NCBI RefSeq assembly: GCF_030816965.1
Contig: NZ_JAUSYQ010000002.1
Coordinates: 2,761,001 to 2,825,000 of the forward strand
Direction of reading: 5' to 3'
Length of the DNA: 64,000 nt
Source of the DNA: Streptomyces canus
GTDB lineage: Bacteria > Actinomycetota > Actinomycetes > Streptomycetales > Streptomycetaceae
In this document: one piece after another, positions 43,944-52,230 of the stretch
Layout: each line of letters starts with the position of its first letter
How positions within the stretch are numbered: position 1 is the stretch's first letter
The notes under the pieces: generated by a model
Seen by the model: the letters and a program-made list of their open reading frames with translations, nothing else
What the model was told of the DNA's origin: nothing
The model's database searches: none
Program-made: the position numbers and the translations under genes

Positions 43944-44942
43944 ATGCGTGCTGCCCGCCTCATCAAAATGGTGCTGCTCCTCCAGTCTCGTCCCTCCATG
44001 ACCGCCGCCGAGCTGGCGCGGGAGCTGGAGGTGTCGGAGCGGACGGTGACGCGGGATGCGCAGGCGTTGTCAGAGGCCGGGGTTCCGGTGTACGCGGACC
44101 GGGGCAGGGCGGGCGGGTACCGCCTCATCGGCGGCTATCGCACCCGCCTCACCGGCCTGGCGCGCAGCGAGGCCGAGGCGCTGTTCCTGTCCGGTGTGCC
44201 GGGAGCGCTGCGCGAGATGGGGCTCGAGGACGCCGCCTCCGCCGCCCGGCTGAAGGTGTCCGCCGCGCTGCTCCCCTCCCTCAGCGACGCCTCCCGTACG
44301 GCCGCTCAGCGGTTCCATCTCGACGCGCCCAACTGGTTCACCGAGCCGAAGTCCCCCGAGCTGCTGCCCGCCGTCGCCGACGCCGTGTGGGACGACAGAC
44401 CGGTCACCGCGCGCTACCGGGGCCGGGAGCGCGAGGTGGAGCGGGAGCTGGAGCCGTACGGGCTCGTGCTCAAGGCGGGCGTCTGGTACCTGTGCGCGCG
44501 GATCCCGGGGAACGGCACCTTCCGGGTGTACCGCATCGACCGGTTCATGGCGGTGACGGCCGCCGAGGAACGGTTCGAGCGCGACGAGGAGTTCGACCTG
44601 CCCGGATTCTGGGAGGAGCGCGCCGAACAGTTCGCGCGCTCGATCCTGCGGGCCGAGGTGGTCGTACGGCTGTCCGGAGCAGGGGCGCGCAGACTGCCGT
44701 ACGCCGTCGATCCCGCCGGTCCCGCCCGGGAGGCGCTGGCAGCCGCCGGACCGCCGGACGACGACGGGTGGGTGACGGTGACCCTCCCGGTGGAGTCCGA
44801 GGAGGTCGCCCACGCTCAGCTCGCGTCGCTGGGGCCGGAGGCCGAGGTGCTGGCTCCGGAGAGCCTGCGGACGCGGTTCGCGAGGGACGCCGTACGTCTG
44901 GCGGGGCTGTACGGCAGGGACGGGACTCTGTTCGGGACATAA
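43944..44942 (+). CDS. HTH/WYL-domain transcriptional regulator
   Basis: A 332-residue regulator. The N-terminal HTH (residues 5-60, MTAAELARELEVSERTVTRDAQAL) is of the DeoR-like HTH_11 type. The WYL domain is at about 140-205 (VTARYRGREREVERELEPYGLVLKAGVWYLCARI), with its characteristic aromatic/arginine ligand residues. A WCX-like C-terminal domain follows. WYL proteins bind nucleic acid or nucleotide ligands and often act as repressors; no target is evident. It is followed by a small DUF4240 gene 56 bases downstream. Confidence 0.93.
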   Translation: MRAARLIKMVLLLQSRPSMTAAELARELEVSERTVTRDAQALSEAGVPVYADRGRAGGYRLIGGYRTRLTGLARSEAEALFLSGVPGALREMGLEDAASAARLKVSAALLPSLSDASRTAAQRFHLDAPNWFTEPKSPELLPAVADAVWDDRPVTARYRGREREVERELEPYGLVLKAGVWYLCARIPGNGTFRVYRIDRFMAVTAAEERFERDEEFDLPGFWEERAEQFARSILRAEVVVRLSGAGARRLPYAVDPAGPAREALAAAGPPDDDGWVTVTLPVESEEVAHAQLASLGPEAEVLAPESLRTRFARDAVRLAGLYGRDGTLFGT

Positions 44943-44998
44943 CAATCCGCCGCACTCCACGTGCGCCCCACCCTTCCAGGCCCGATGCTGGACCCGTG

Positions 44999-45517
44999 AT
45001 GGACGAGACGGAGTTCTGGGAGCTGGTGGACGCCACCCGCGAGGCCGCCGAGGGAGACCCCGAGGAGCAGGCCGACCTGCTCGTGGACCGGCTCCTGGCG
45101 CTGGACCCGGACATGGTCCTCGACTTCGCCCGTCACTTCGAGGCCCGCTTCAACCGTGCGTACACCTGGGACCTGTGGGGCGCCGCCTGCATCCTGCTGG
45201 ACGGGGTGAGCGACGACGCCTTCGACTCCTTCCGGTGCTGGCTGATCGGCCAGGGGCGCGAGGTGTACGAGGGTGGCGTGCACGACCCCGACTCGCTCGC
45301 CGACCTGCTGGCCGACTTCGACGAGGAGATCGACGGCGACGGCGAGGAACTGGGCTACGCGGCCGACGAGTCCTACGAGCAGCTCACCGGTACCGTCGCT
45401 CCCGACCTGGGTATCCCGCCCGGGGCCTCCGAGCCGCTCGGCGCGCCGGTCGACCTGGAGAGCGACCGGGTACTGGCGGAGCGGTATCCCAAGCTGTGGG
45501 AGCGGTTCAGGAACTGA
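44999..45517 (+). CDS. DUF4240 domain protein
   Basis: A 172-residue acidic protein starting MDETEFWELVD. The DUF4240 pattern is visible: an N-terminal helix pair, then RAYTWDLWGAACILLDGVSDDAFDSFRCWLIGQG (near 55-88), EVYEGGVHDPDSLADLL and YPKLWERF at the end. The family is WGR/toxin-immunity-like in some contexts, but no partner toxin is seen here. GTG just before the ATG is an alternative start. Confidence 0.85.
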   Translation: MDETEFWELVDATREAAEGDPEEQADLLVDRLLALDPDMVLDFARHFEARFNRAYTWDLWGAACILLDGVSDDAFDSFRCWLIGQGREVYEGGVHDPDSLADLLADFDEEIDGDGEELGYAADESYEQLTGTVAPDLGIPPGASEPLGAPVDLESDRVLAERYPKLWERFRN

Positions 45518-45544
45518 GTCCCGGTCAGGCCGCTCCAGCTGTGT

Positions 45545-45781
45545 TCAGGCCGCCGTCGTGGCCCTGCGCCGGGTCGTGTCCGCCGGGATGTACGCCTGTG
45601 TCTGGTCGACCTTCACCGCGTGGTGCATCGGGGCCGCGTTGGCCTGGTCGAGCGCGGACGCCGTGACGGCGGCCGGACCGAGGATCACGGCCGCGACGGC
45701 GCAGACGACCGCCCAGGGGCCGCGCGCGGTACGGGTCCATCCGTCGGCCTTCTCCGTGGTGTTCGTGTGACTGCTGTTCAT
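45545..45781 (-). CDS. small single-helix membrane or secreted protein
   Basis: A 78-residue protein. The ATG at 45781 has a strong GGAGG upstream. The N-terminus is polar (25 residues), followed by one hydrophobic helix (WAVVCAVAAVILGPAAVTASAL, residues 23-44) with an Ala-x-Ala-like site, so it may be a cleaved secreted peptide. The tail is basic. No family is recognised. Confidence 0.7.
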   Translation of the reverse strand: MNSSHTNTTEKADGWTRTARGPWAVVCAVAAVILGPAAVTASALDQANAAPMHHAVKVDQTQAYIPADTTRRRATTAA

Positions 45782-45939
45782 TTCTTCCCCACCTCCAGTC
45801 AGTGCGTGTGCATGACGATAGGGCGGCTGTTTCGGAGTGGTCCTTGAGTCGCCTACGAGAAACCTGTGAGGGCTCGGCCTCTTGGCCCCCGCGTGACTCC
45901 CGGCTTACCGTGGCCGCCCCGAAGAGGAGCACCCCGCCC

Positions 45940-47067
45940 ATGACCAGCCCGTATGTGCGCGAGATCACGCGCGAGGAACATCTCGCCCACCTGCGGCTGC
46001 ACCCCGACGCGAGCCATCTCCAGATCCCCGAGTGGGCCGACGTGAAGCCCGACTGGCTGGCGGAGAGCGTCGGCTGGTTCGAGGGCGAGGCGAGGGTCGC
46101 GACGGCACTCGTCCTGTACCGGCCGCTGCCCGGCACCCGGCGCTGTCTCGCCTATCTCCCCGACGGACCGGCGATCGACTGGCGCGGCCCTCGCCCGGAG
46201 CGCCTGCTGGATCCCCTGGTCGCCCACCTGGAGAAGCGTGGGGCGTTCTCGGTGCGGATCGGTCCACCCGTCGTCGTGCGGCACTGGGACGCGGAGACGG
46301 TGACGGCGGGCATCGCCGACCCCGACGTACGCCATGTGCGCGAGGTGCCCGCGGCCGGCGTCGACGGGTTCGCGCTGGACGCCGGGGAGCGGCTGCGCGG
46401 GCTGGGGTGGCGGCGGTGCGCGCAGGACGAGGACAGCGGCTTCGGGCTCGGCCAGCCGCGCTACGGCTGTCACATCCCGCTCGCGGGCCGCTCGGTGGAC
46501 GAGTTGCGCGGAGCCCTCGCACCGCACTTCGAGCAGTCCCTGCGCACGGCCGAGTCGGCGGGTGTACGGGTCTCCTGGGGGACGGCCGCCGATCTGCCCG
46601 ACTTCTATCGCCTCTATGCCGCGACCGCCGCCCACGACGGCTTCCGGGCCCGCCCGCCGGTCTACTTCCGGCGCATGTGGGAGGCCATGAACGCCGAGGA
46701 CTCCGACCGGCTGCGGCTCTATCTCGCCGAGTACGACGGCGAGGTGCTCTCCGCCGCGCTGATGATCAACGTCGGTTCCCGAGTCTGGCACTCCTACGCC
46801 GCGTCCGGTCGCCGGGGGCGGGAACTGCGCCCCAGCAGCGCGCTGTTGTGGCGGATGCTGTGCGATGCGCGGGCGGGGGGTGCCGAGACGTACGACCTGC
46901 GTTCGGTGAACCCCTCCCTCCGCGAGGACCGTCTGCTGGGCCGGCTCCGCTTCAAGACGGGGGCGGGCGGCCGGGTCGTGGAGTACCTCGGCGAGTGGGA
47001 ACGGCCGGTGGGGCTCCAGGGCAGGGTGTTGCAGCGGGCCTTGGGGGTGTATCTCGGGCGCAGGTGA
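45940..47067 (+). CDS. FemX/FemAB-type aminoacyl-tRNA:peptidoglycan precursor transferase
   Basis: A 375-residue protein. Two GNAT-like halves characterise the Fem family, which adds the first interpeptide amino acid to lipid II using aminoacyl-tRNA. Visible segments are FLQIPEWADVKPDW-like LQIPEWADVK (near 28), LRTAESAGVRVSWG, DFYRLYAATAAHDGF (near 225), LYLAEYDGEVLSAALMINVG and RSSALLWRML-like PSSALLWRML. GAGGAG lies ten bases before the ATG. In Streptomyces this protein is thought to add glycine to the stem peptide. The amidase gene lies convergent behind it. Confidence 0.9.
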   Translation: MTSPYVREITREEHLAHLRLHPDASHLQIPEWADVKPDWLAESVGWFEGEARVATALVLYRPLPGTRRCLAYLPDGPAIDWRGPRPERLLDPLVAHLEKRGAFSVRIGPPVVVRHWDAETVTAGIADPDVRHVREVPAAGVDGFALDAGERLRGLGWRRCAQDEDSGFGLGQPRYGCHIPLAGRSVDELRGALAPHFEQSLRTAESAGVRVSWGTAADLPDFYRLYAATAAHDGFRARPPVYFRRMWEAMNAEDSDRLRLYLAEYDGEVLSAALMINVGSRVWHSYAASGRRGRELRPSSALLWRMLCDARAGGAETYDLRSVNPSLREDRLLGRLRFKTGAGGRVVEYLGEWERPVGLQGRVLQRALGVYLGRR

Positions 47068-47100
47068 CCCGGCGGCGGCACTCGGCGATAACTCGGCGGC

Positions 47101-49050
47101 TCAGGTGCGGCCCTGGAGGCGGGCCGCGGTCTCCCTGATCTCCGGCAGCCGTGCCCTGAGTGCTGCGCCGGGACAGGTCGTCATGTAGCCGTCGCCGTGG
47201 CCGGCGAGGGCGGGCAGCTCCGCGGTGGTGCCGGCGGCGTAGCGGCTGAGGCTGTTGCTGGAGGTGAGACGGACGGTGGTGCGCGGGTCGATGCCGGTGA
47301 GGCCGAGTTTCCAGGCGGCCAGCGCGGCGATCGCGTCGGTCATCGCCCGCGGGACGTGGACGCCCGCGGTGAAGGTGCCGATGGCGGCGATGCCCGCCGT
47401 GCGGTGGTTGAAGCCCTGGGTGTGGGCACCGGTGACGGGCCGGTCGACGCCACCCGCACGGCCCTCGTAGATGGTGCCGCAGCGGTCGACGAGGAAGTTG
47501 TAGCCGATGTCGTCCCAGTCCCGGGCGCCGGTCTGGCCGGCGGCGAGGTAGCGGATGATGCGGGGCACGTCGGCGCAGTCGTAGTCGTTGGGCGAGTCGG
47601 TGTGGTGCACGAAGACCGCGAGCACCTTGTCGTCGTAGTGCGGGGGCGGTGGGGTGCGGGCGGCGGAGTTCGCCTCACCGGTGCCGGCGGCCCACACCGA
47701 CCGCGGCACGATGTGCGGCCTGGCCGCGCGGTGCGCGACGAGCCCGTGCCGGGCCACTTCGGCAGCCCTGGCGGGCCTGGCGTCGACCGCGCGCTCGACA
47801 CCGCTGACACACAGCACAAGACCGAGGACGGCACCGAGCCCGGGAACACACCCGAGCAACACGCGCACGGCGAACGGGAGCAACCGCGCCGACCGAACAG
47901 GAGCGGCGGGTAGGCCGCCGACCACGGGCCCGGTGGGGGCCGCTGGGTCGGCGGGAGCCCCAGGTCGGACGGGAGTCGCGGGCCCGGCGGAGGCCGCCGA
48001 CCGGACGGGACTCTCGGGCCCGGCGGAGGCCGCCGTCGGTACGGGATTCGCGGACCCGGCGGAGGCCGCCGTCGGTACGGGACTCTCGGGCCCGGCGGAG
48101 GCCGCCGTCGGTACGGGACTCTCGGGCCCGGCGGAGGCCGCCGACCTTACGGGAGTCGCGGGACGCACAGGGACCGTCGGCCGCACTGAAGCGGCAGCCC
48201 CAGGGGAGAGCGCTGACCCGCCGGCAGCCTCCACCCCGTCGGGGCCGGCTGCCCCAGCAGAAACCGCCGCCGGACGTGAGGGGACCGTAGGCCCAGCAGC
48301 CCCCTCCACCCCTGCAGAGACCGTAGGCCCAGCAGCCCCCTCCACCCCTGCAGAGACCGTAGGCCCAGCAGCCCCCTCCACCCCTGCACGGACCGTAGGC
48401 CCAGCAGCCCCCTCCACCCCTGCAGAGACCGTAGGCCCAGCAGACGCCTCCACCCCTGCAGAGACCGTAGGCCCAGCAGACGCCTCCACCCCTGCAGAGA
48501 CCGTAGGCCCAGCAGACGCCTCCACCCGTGCAGGGGCCGTATGCCCAGCTGATGCCGTCGGACGGACAGGAACGGCGGGCCCACCGGAGGACGAGGACCC
48601 GGCCGAAGCCTCCGCCCCGGCAGGAGCCGCAGGCCCGGGAGGAACCTCAGGCCCGGCGGTAGGCGTCGGGCGGGAGGAGCTCGCGGGATCAGCAGACGCC
48701 GTCGGGCCGACAGGAGCGGCGGGCCCGGCAGAAACCACAGGCCCGTCGGCGGCCGCCGGCCGTGAGGGGGCCGCAGGTCCGGCAGGCACCCCCTCCCCAG
48801 CAGCGGCCACAGACCCGGCAGACGCCGTCGGGGCGACCGGCTCCGCAGGGCTGCCAGAAACCTCCGCCCCGGTCTGAACCGTAGACCCGGCAGCAGCGGG
48901 CGCCGGGCGGCGTTTGTGGGACAGATGGTTTTGGAGCGCGAGGCCTATACGGCTCGCGTCGCGTATTCGGGCCGCGAGTCCTGTCCGGCTCGCGTCACGT
49001 ATTCGGGCCGTCCGCCGTCTTCGCATCCCCCGCGCTCTTCGGACACGCAT
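47101..49050 (-). CDS. peptidoglycan recognition/N-acetylmuramoyl-L-alanine amidase with long 12-residue-repeat N-terminus
   Basis: The C-terminal 190 residues form an amidase_2/PGRP domain that hydrolyses the sugar-peptide bond of peptidoglycan. Zinc ligands and catalytic residues appear as VFVHHTDSPNDYDC, GYNFLVDRCGTIYEGRAGG and HTQGFNHRTAGIAAIG. A membrane helix precedes it (LLGCVPGLGAVLGLVLCV). Ahead lie about 350 residues of Pro/Ala/Gly/Ser/Val repeats of period 12. The frame stays open to 49176. ATGs at 49050, 49026 and others are possible starts, and no ribosome site is decisive. If the long form is real, the repeats precede the only helix and would be cytosolic. Confidence 0.85.
   Translation of the reverse strand: MRVRRARGMRRRRTARIRDASRTGLAARIRDASRIGLALQNHLSHKRRPAPAAAGSTVQTGAEVSGSPAEPVAPTASAGSVAAAGEGVPAGPAAPSRPAAADGPVVSAGPAAPVGPTASADPASSSRPTPTAGPEVPPGPAAPAGAEASAGSSSSGGPAVPVRPTASAGHTAPARVEASAGPTVSAGVEASAGPTVSAGVEASAGPTVSAGVEGAAGPTVRAGVEGAAGPTVSAGVEGAAGPTVSAGVEGAAGPTVPSRPAAVSAGAAGPDGVEAAGGSALSPGAAASVRPTVPVRPATPVRSAASAGPESPVPTAASAGPESPVPTAASAGSANPVPTAASAGPESPVRSAASAGPATPVRPGAPADPAAPTGPVVGGLPAAPVRSARLLPFAVRVLLGCVPGLGAVLGLVLCVSGVERAVDARPARAAEVARHGLVAHRAARPHIVPRSVWAAGTGEANSAARTPPPPHYDDKVLAVFVHHTDSPNDYDCADVPRIIRYLAAGQTGARDWDDIGYNFLVDRCGTIYEGRAGGVDRPVTGAHTQGFNHRTAGIAAIGTFTAGVHVPRAMTDAIAALAAWKLGLTGIDPRTTVRLTSSNSLSRYAAGTTAELPALAGHGDGYMTTCPGAALRARLPEIRETAARLQGRT
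47969..48184. repeat. 36-bp tandem array 2 in the amidase gene
   Basis: Six units begin at 47969, 48005, 48041, 48077, 48113 and 48149, each ACGGGA followed by a C-rich segment. Middle units are almost identical. In the minus-strand frame they encode the 12-residue unit ASAGPESPVPTA. Confidence 0.9.
48282..48545. repeat. 36-bp tandem array 1 in the amidase gene
   Basis: About seven units begin at 48311 and every 36 bases after it, with a partial unit at 48282. Neighbours differ mainly at an AGCC/ACGC position, giving two subtypes in blocks. In the minus-strand frame they encode GVEGAAGPTVSA or the variant GVEASAGPTVSA. Confidence 0.92.
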
Positions 49051-49239
49051 GGTTCCACTCTCGGCCGGATCCGCTCCGTCCGCGATGTGTGCTGTGCCAC
49101 CCGGTGGAACCATCGTCCTGGTCCGCAACGTTTTTCCAGGTGCACGCACGCGTGGCCGGTTCCAGGCGCCACGCACGCGCGTGACTGATCACTGAGACCC
49201 TCGCCCGCGTACTAAAGGATCTGAGAGAAAGGCGGCCAC

Positions 49240-50424
49240 GTGGACCTGCTCGACATCCTGCTGTTGCTGGTGATCGCCGCCTATGCGGCCTCCGGCTACC
49301 GGCGCGGCCTGGTGGCCGGCTGCGTCTCGCTCGCCGGATTCGTCGGCGGCGCGGTCGTGGGCGTGTGGGTGCTGCCATGGATGATGGACCTGGTGGCACC
49401 GGGGAGCACGGCCGCGACGGTGACCGCCGTGCTGACCGTGCTGGTCCCGGCCGCGGTGGGGCACGAGCTGGCGGGACGGCTGGCGCTCAGGCTGCGCCGG
49501 GAGCTGGACCAGGGCCCGCTGAGAGTCGCGGACGGGGTCGGCGGTGCCGCCGCCAACTCCGTGGCCGTGCTCATCGTGGCCTGGGTCGCCGCAAGCGTGC
49601 TCGGCGCGTCCTCGTCCCCGCTGGTCACCACCGCCATCCGGGACTCCGCCCTGCTCGGCGCCGTCCAGGACTCCATGCCGGAGACCACGCCGTCCTGGTT
49701 CTCCCGGGCCACCTCCGCGCTGACCGAGGCGGGCTTCCCGCAGGTCTTCAACCCGTTCGAGAACGAGTCGACGGCCGAGGTCGCCAGGCCCACCGGCGAC
49801 AGCGTCACGGCCGCCGCCACCAACGCGGCCAAGCTCAGCACCGTCAAGATCGAGGGCGCCTCCGGCACCCAGGGCCGCGAGGGCAGCGGCTTCGTGTACG
49901 CCCCGCAGCACGTGATGACCAACGCCCACGTGGTGGCCGGCATCGACAAACCGAGCGTCCGGGTCGGCGGGGTCGGGCAGTCGTACGAGGCACGGGTGGT
50001 GCTGTTCGATCCGAACCGGGACGTGGCCGTGCTGTACGTCCCGGATCTCCGGGCGCCGGTGCTGCGCTTCGACGACAGCGCCTCGCGGGGCGACTCCGCG
50101 GTGGTCGCGGGCTATCCGCAGGACGGTGACCTGAACCTCCAGGCGGCCACGGTGGCCAACCGGGTGAAGGCGACCGGCCAGAACATCTACAGCGATGCCA
50201 CCGTCACCCGCGAGATCTACTCGATCCGCTCGACGGTCCGCCCCGGCAACTCCGGCGGCCCGCTGCTGACCGCCTCGGGCCAGGTCTACGGCGTGGTCTT
50301 CGCCCGCTCCACCTCCGACGACGAGACGGGCTATGTCCTGACGGTCGACGAGGTCGCCGGTGATGCCGAGAAGGCTGCGAACGCCACGGCGCCGGTGGAC
50401 ACGGGCGAGCTGGTCACGTCGTAA
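49240..50424 (+). CDS. MarP-like membrane serine protease with CvpA-type N-terminus
   Basis: A 394-residue protein. Residues 1-140 form about four membrane helices of the colicin V production (CvpA) type. Residues 180-385 form a trypsin-like periplasmic domain whose triad is visible: His in TNAHVVAG (near 228), Asp in DPNRDVAVLYV (near 264) and Ser in RPGNSGGPLL (near 340). The layout matches mycobacterial MarP, which maintains envelope integrity and pH under acid. The GTG start follows GAGAAAGG. The amidase gene is divergent. Confidence 0.92.
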   Translation: MDLLDILLLLVIAAYAASGYRRGLVAGCVSLAGFVGGAVVGVWVLPWMMDLVAPGSTAATVTAVLTVLVPAAVGHELAGRLALRLRRELDQGPLRVADGVGGAAANSVAVLIVAWVAASVLGASSSPLVTTAIRDSALLGAVQDSMPETTPSWFSRATSALTEAGFPQVFNPFENESTAEVARPTGDSVTAAATNAAKLSTVKIEGASGTQGREGSGFVYAPQHVMTNAHVVAGIDKPSVRVGGVGQSYEARVVLFDPNRDVAVLYVPDLRAPVLRFDDSASRGDSAVVAGYPQDGDLNLQAATVANRVKATGQNIYSDATVTREIYSIRSTVRPGNSGGPLLTASGQVYGVVFARSTSDDETGYVLTVDEVAGDAEKAANATAPVDTGELVTS

Positions 50425-50508
50425 CGCGGCAGCCTCCCCGATCATGGGGTCACGGTCTCGCATGACACCGGTCCCGCACCGGTCCCGCATGGCACCCCGG
50501 AGGCTCCC

Positions 50509-50625
50509 GTGCCCGTGTTCTTCCTGATCTCGCTGCTCGTGGCGGGGGTCGCGCTCTGCCTCGTGGTGCGCAGACGCCGTACGACCGCCGCGGCCGACCA
50601 GGTCCTCAGAGACGGCGCCCCATGA
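50509..50625 (+). CDS. very small (38-codon) single-helix membrane protein
   Basis: GTG at 50509 follows a perfect GGAGG five bases upstream. The frame encodes PVFFLISLLVAGVALCLVV, a single membrane helix, followed by RRRRTTAAADQVLRDGAP and a TGA stop. The positive-inside rule predicts a cytosolic tail. The frame has G or C in almost every third position. It overlaps the last 20 bases of the convergent GNAT gene. It is too short for standard gene finders and may be unannotated. Confidence 0.6.
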   Translation: MPVFFLISLLVAGVALCLVVRRRRTTAAADQVLRDGAP

Positions 50626-51094
50626 GCACGTCGTCGACGTACTCCCCCGCCAGCAAGAACTCCTCGGGCAGCACGCCCTCGACCGCGAAACCCTCGGACT
50701 CGTAGAGCCCCCGGGCGGGCGTGTTGTGCCCGAGGACGCGCAGGGTGAGGCGGCGGGCGCCCCGGCGCCGGGCCTCCTCGGTGATCGCGCGGATCAGGGC
50801 CCGTCCGACACCGCGGCCCCGGGCGCGGGCGCTGACGACGAAACCCTGGATCTGGCGCACATGGGCGTTCGCCTCGAGCCCGGTCGGGGAACCGAGACGG
50901 ATGTACCCCAGGATGCGGCGGTCGGCCTCGGCGACCAGACAGTCGTCGGGGAGGTGCCGCTCGTCGAAGAACGGCCGGTAGGGCGGCTGCTGCTTCGGCA
51001 GGACGTCGTGCAGGGGCGACCATTCGGCGCGGTCGAGGCGGGCCAGTTCCTCTTCGTCGTCGGGGAGGGCGAGGCGTATGGACAGCTGGGACAT
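50606..51094 (-). CDS. GNAT family acetyltransferase
   Basis: A 162-residue acetyl-CoA-dependent transferase. The conserved GNAT core is visible: IRLALPDDEEELARL at the start, the central strand RQIQGFVVSARARGRGVGRALI (near residue 88-107, with the pyrophosphate-binding R/Q-x-x-G-x-G/A pattern) and VLGHNTPARGLYESEGF near 130. The ATG at 51094 is used; an extension to 51145 lacks support. Substrate unknown. Confidence 0.9.
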   Translation of the reverse strand: MSQLSIRLALPDDEEELARLDRAEWSPLHDVLPKQQPPYRPFFDERHLPDDCLVAEADRRILGYIRLGSPTGLEANAHVRQIQGFVVSARARGRGVGRALIRAITEEARRRGARRLTLRVLGHNTPARGLYESEGFAVEGVLPEEFLLAGEYVDDVLMGRRL

Positions 51095-51165
51095 GACCGC
51101 CACCCTACGGTTGGGGTACCGGAACCAGACATCGCTCTTAGGCACCCACCAGGCAGGATGAGGTC

Positions 51166-52059
51166 ATGCAACTTTCAAGAATCGCGGTGGCCGGAGCATC
51201 CGGACTGATCGGCTCGGCCCTGACGCGGTCCCTGACCGCGGACGGGCACGAGGTGGTGCGGCTGGTGCGCCGGGAGCCCAAGGACGGGACCGAGGTCCGG
51301 TGGGACCCCGAGGCCGGGCGGGTCGACACGGCCGGGCTCGCCGGGTGCGACGCCGTGGTCAACCTCGCCGGGGCGGGGGTCGGTTCGCGCCGCTGGACGC
51401 AGGCGTACAAGACCCAGATCCACGACAGCCGGGTGAACGGCACGCGGGCCCTCGCCGAGGCGGTCGCCTCCCTGGACAAGCCGCCCCGGGTCTTCGTGAA
51501 CGGCAGCGCGATGGGGTACTACGGCGAGACCGGCGACCGGATCGTCGACGAGAACTCCCCCGCCGGCCAGGGCTTCCTGCCCGAGCTGTGCGTGGAGTGG
51601 GAGGGGGCGGCGGCGCCCGCCCAACAGGCCGGTGTGCGGACCGCGTTCACCCGCACCGGGCTCGTGGTGGGCCGCGGCGGCGGGGCCTGGGGCAAGCTGT
51701 TCCCGCTGTTCCGGGCGGGGCTCGGCGGGCGGATGGGCGACGGGCGGCAGTACTGGTCGTTCATCGCGCTGCACGACGAGGTGGCCGCGATCCGCCATCT
51801 CCTGGAGACCGACGGACTGTCCGGACCCTTCAACCTCACCGCCCCGGAGCCCCTGACGAACCGTGAGATCACCGAGGCCATGGGCCGCGTGCTGCACCGG
51901 CCGACCCTCTTCGCCGTCCCCGCGCCGGTACTGCGGGCCGTGCTCGGCGAGATGGCCGGGGACGTGTTGGGCAGCGCACGGGTGCGGCCGACGCGGCTGC
52001 TGGAGTCGGGGTTCACGTTCGCGTTCCCGGACATCGAGGGGGCGATCAGGGCGGCGTGA
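51166..52059 (+). CDS. TIGR01777 family SDR-like epimerase/oxidoreductase
   Basis: A 297-residue NAD(P)-binding protein. The N-terminal Rossmann motif is IAVAGASGLIGSAL; VVNLAGAGVGSRRWT and SAMGYYGETGDRIVDENSP are family signatures, with a YxxxK-like region reduced. The C-terminal DUF1731 helix-rich part (VPAPVLRAVLGEMAGDVLGSARVRPTRLLESGF) is present. Reaction unknown. The mycobacterial relative lies between dlaT and lipB, in the same order as here. Confidence 0.92.
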   Translation: MQLSRIAVAGASGLIGSALTRSLTADGHEVVRLVRREPKDGTEVRWDPEAGRVDTAGLAGCDAVVNLAGAGVGSRRWTQAYKTQIHDSRVNGTRALAEAVASLDKPPRVFVNGSAMGYYGETGDRIVDENSPAGQGFLPELCVEWEGAAAPAQQAGVRTAFTRTGLVVGRGGGAWGKLFPLFRAGLGGRMGDGRQYWSFIALHDEVAAIRHLLETDGLSGPFNLTAPEPLTNREITEAMGRVLHRPTLFAVPAPVLRAVLGEMAGDVLGSARVRPTRLLESGFTFAFPDIEGAIRAA

Positions 52060-52230
52060 GGGCTCTGGTGGCCGTCTGTGACGGCATGCGACCGGTGTGC
52101 GACCGTGCCCTGTTGATGCGCGACTGTTCCCGACCGGCCACCGCCCTACCCTCGACCCGAACTCGGGTATCCCCGGAGCCTGTTGGGGGCATGACGTCTC
52201 CACCGGCCGCGCAACCTCGAGGAGGGGCAC

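Noticed and set aside
44999..45517. DUF4240 protein as part of a toxin-immunity pair
   Set aside because: No toxin, polymorphic-repeat protein or secretion gene lies next to it; the neighbours are a WYL regulator and a small membrane protein.
48282..48545. CRISPR-like array
   Set aside because: Units are contiguous 36-bp tandem repeats without spacers, in frame with a protein gene, and no cas genes are present.
47654..48877. Plus-strand open frame across the 36-bp repeats
   Set aside because: The repeat unit is open in both directions because 36 is divisible by three, but the only recognisable domain (amidase) continues from the minus strand. Plus-strand coding remains possible but unsupported.
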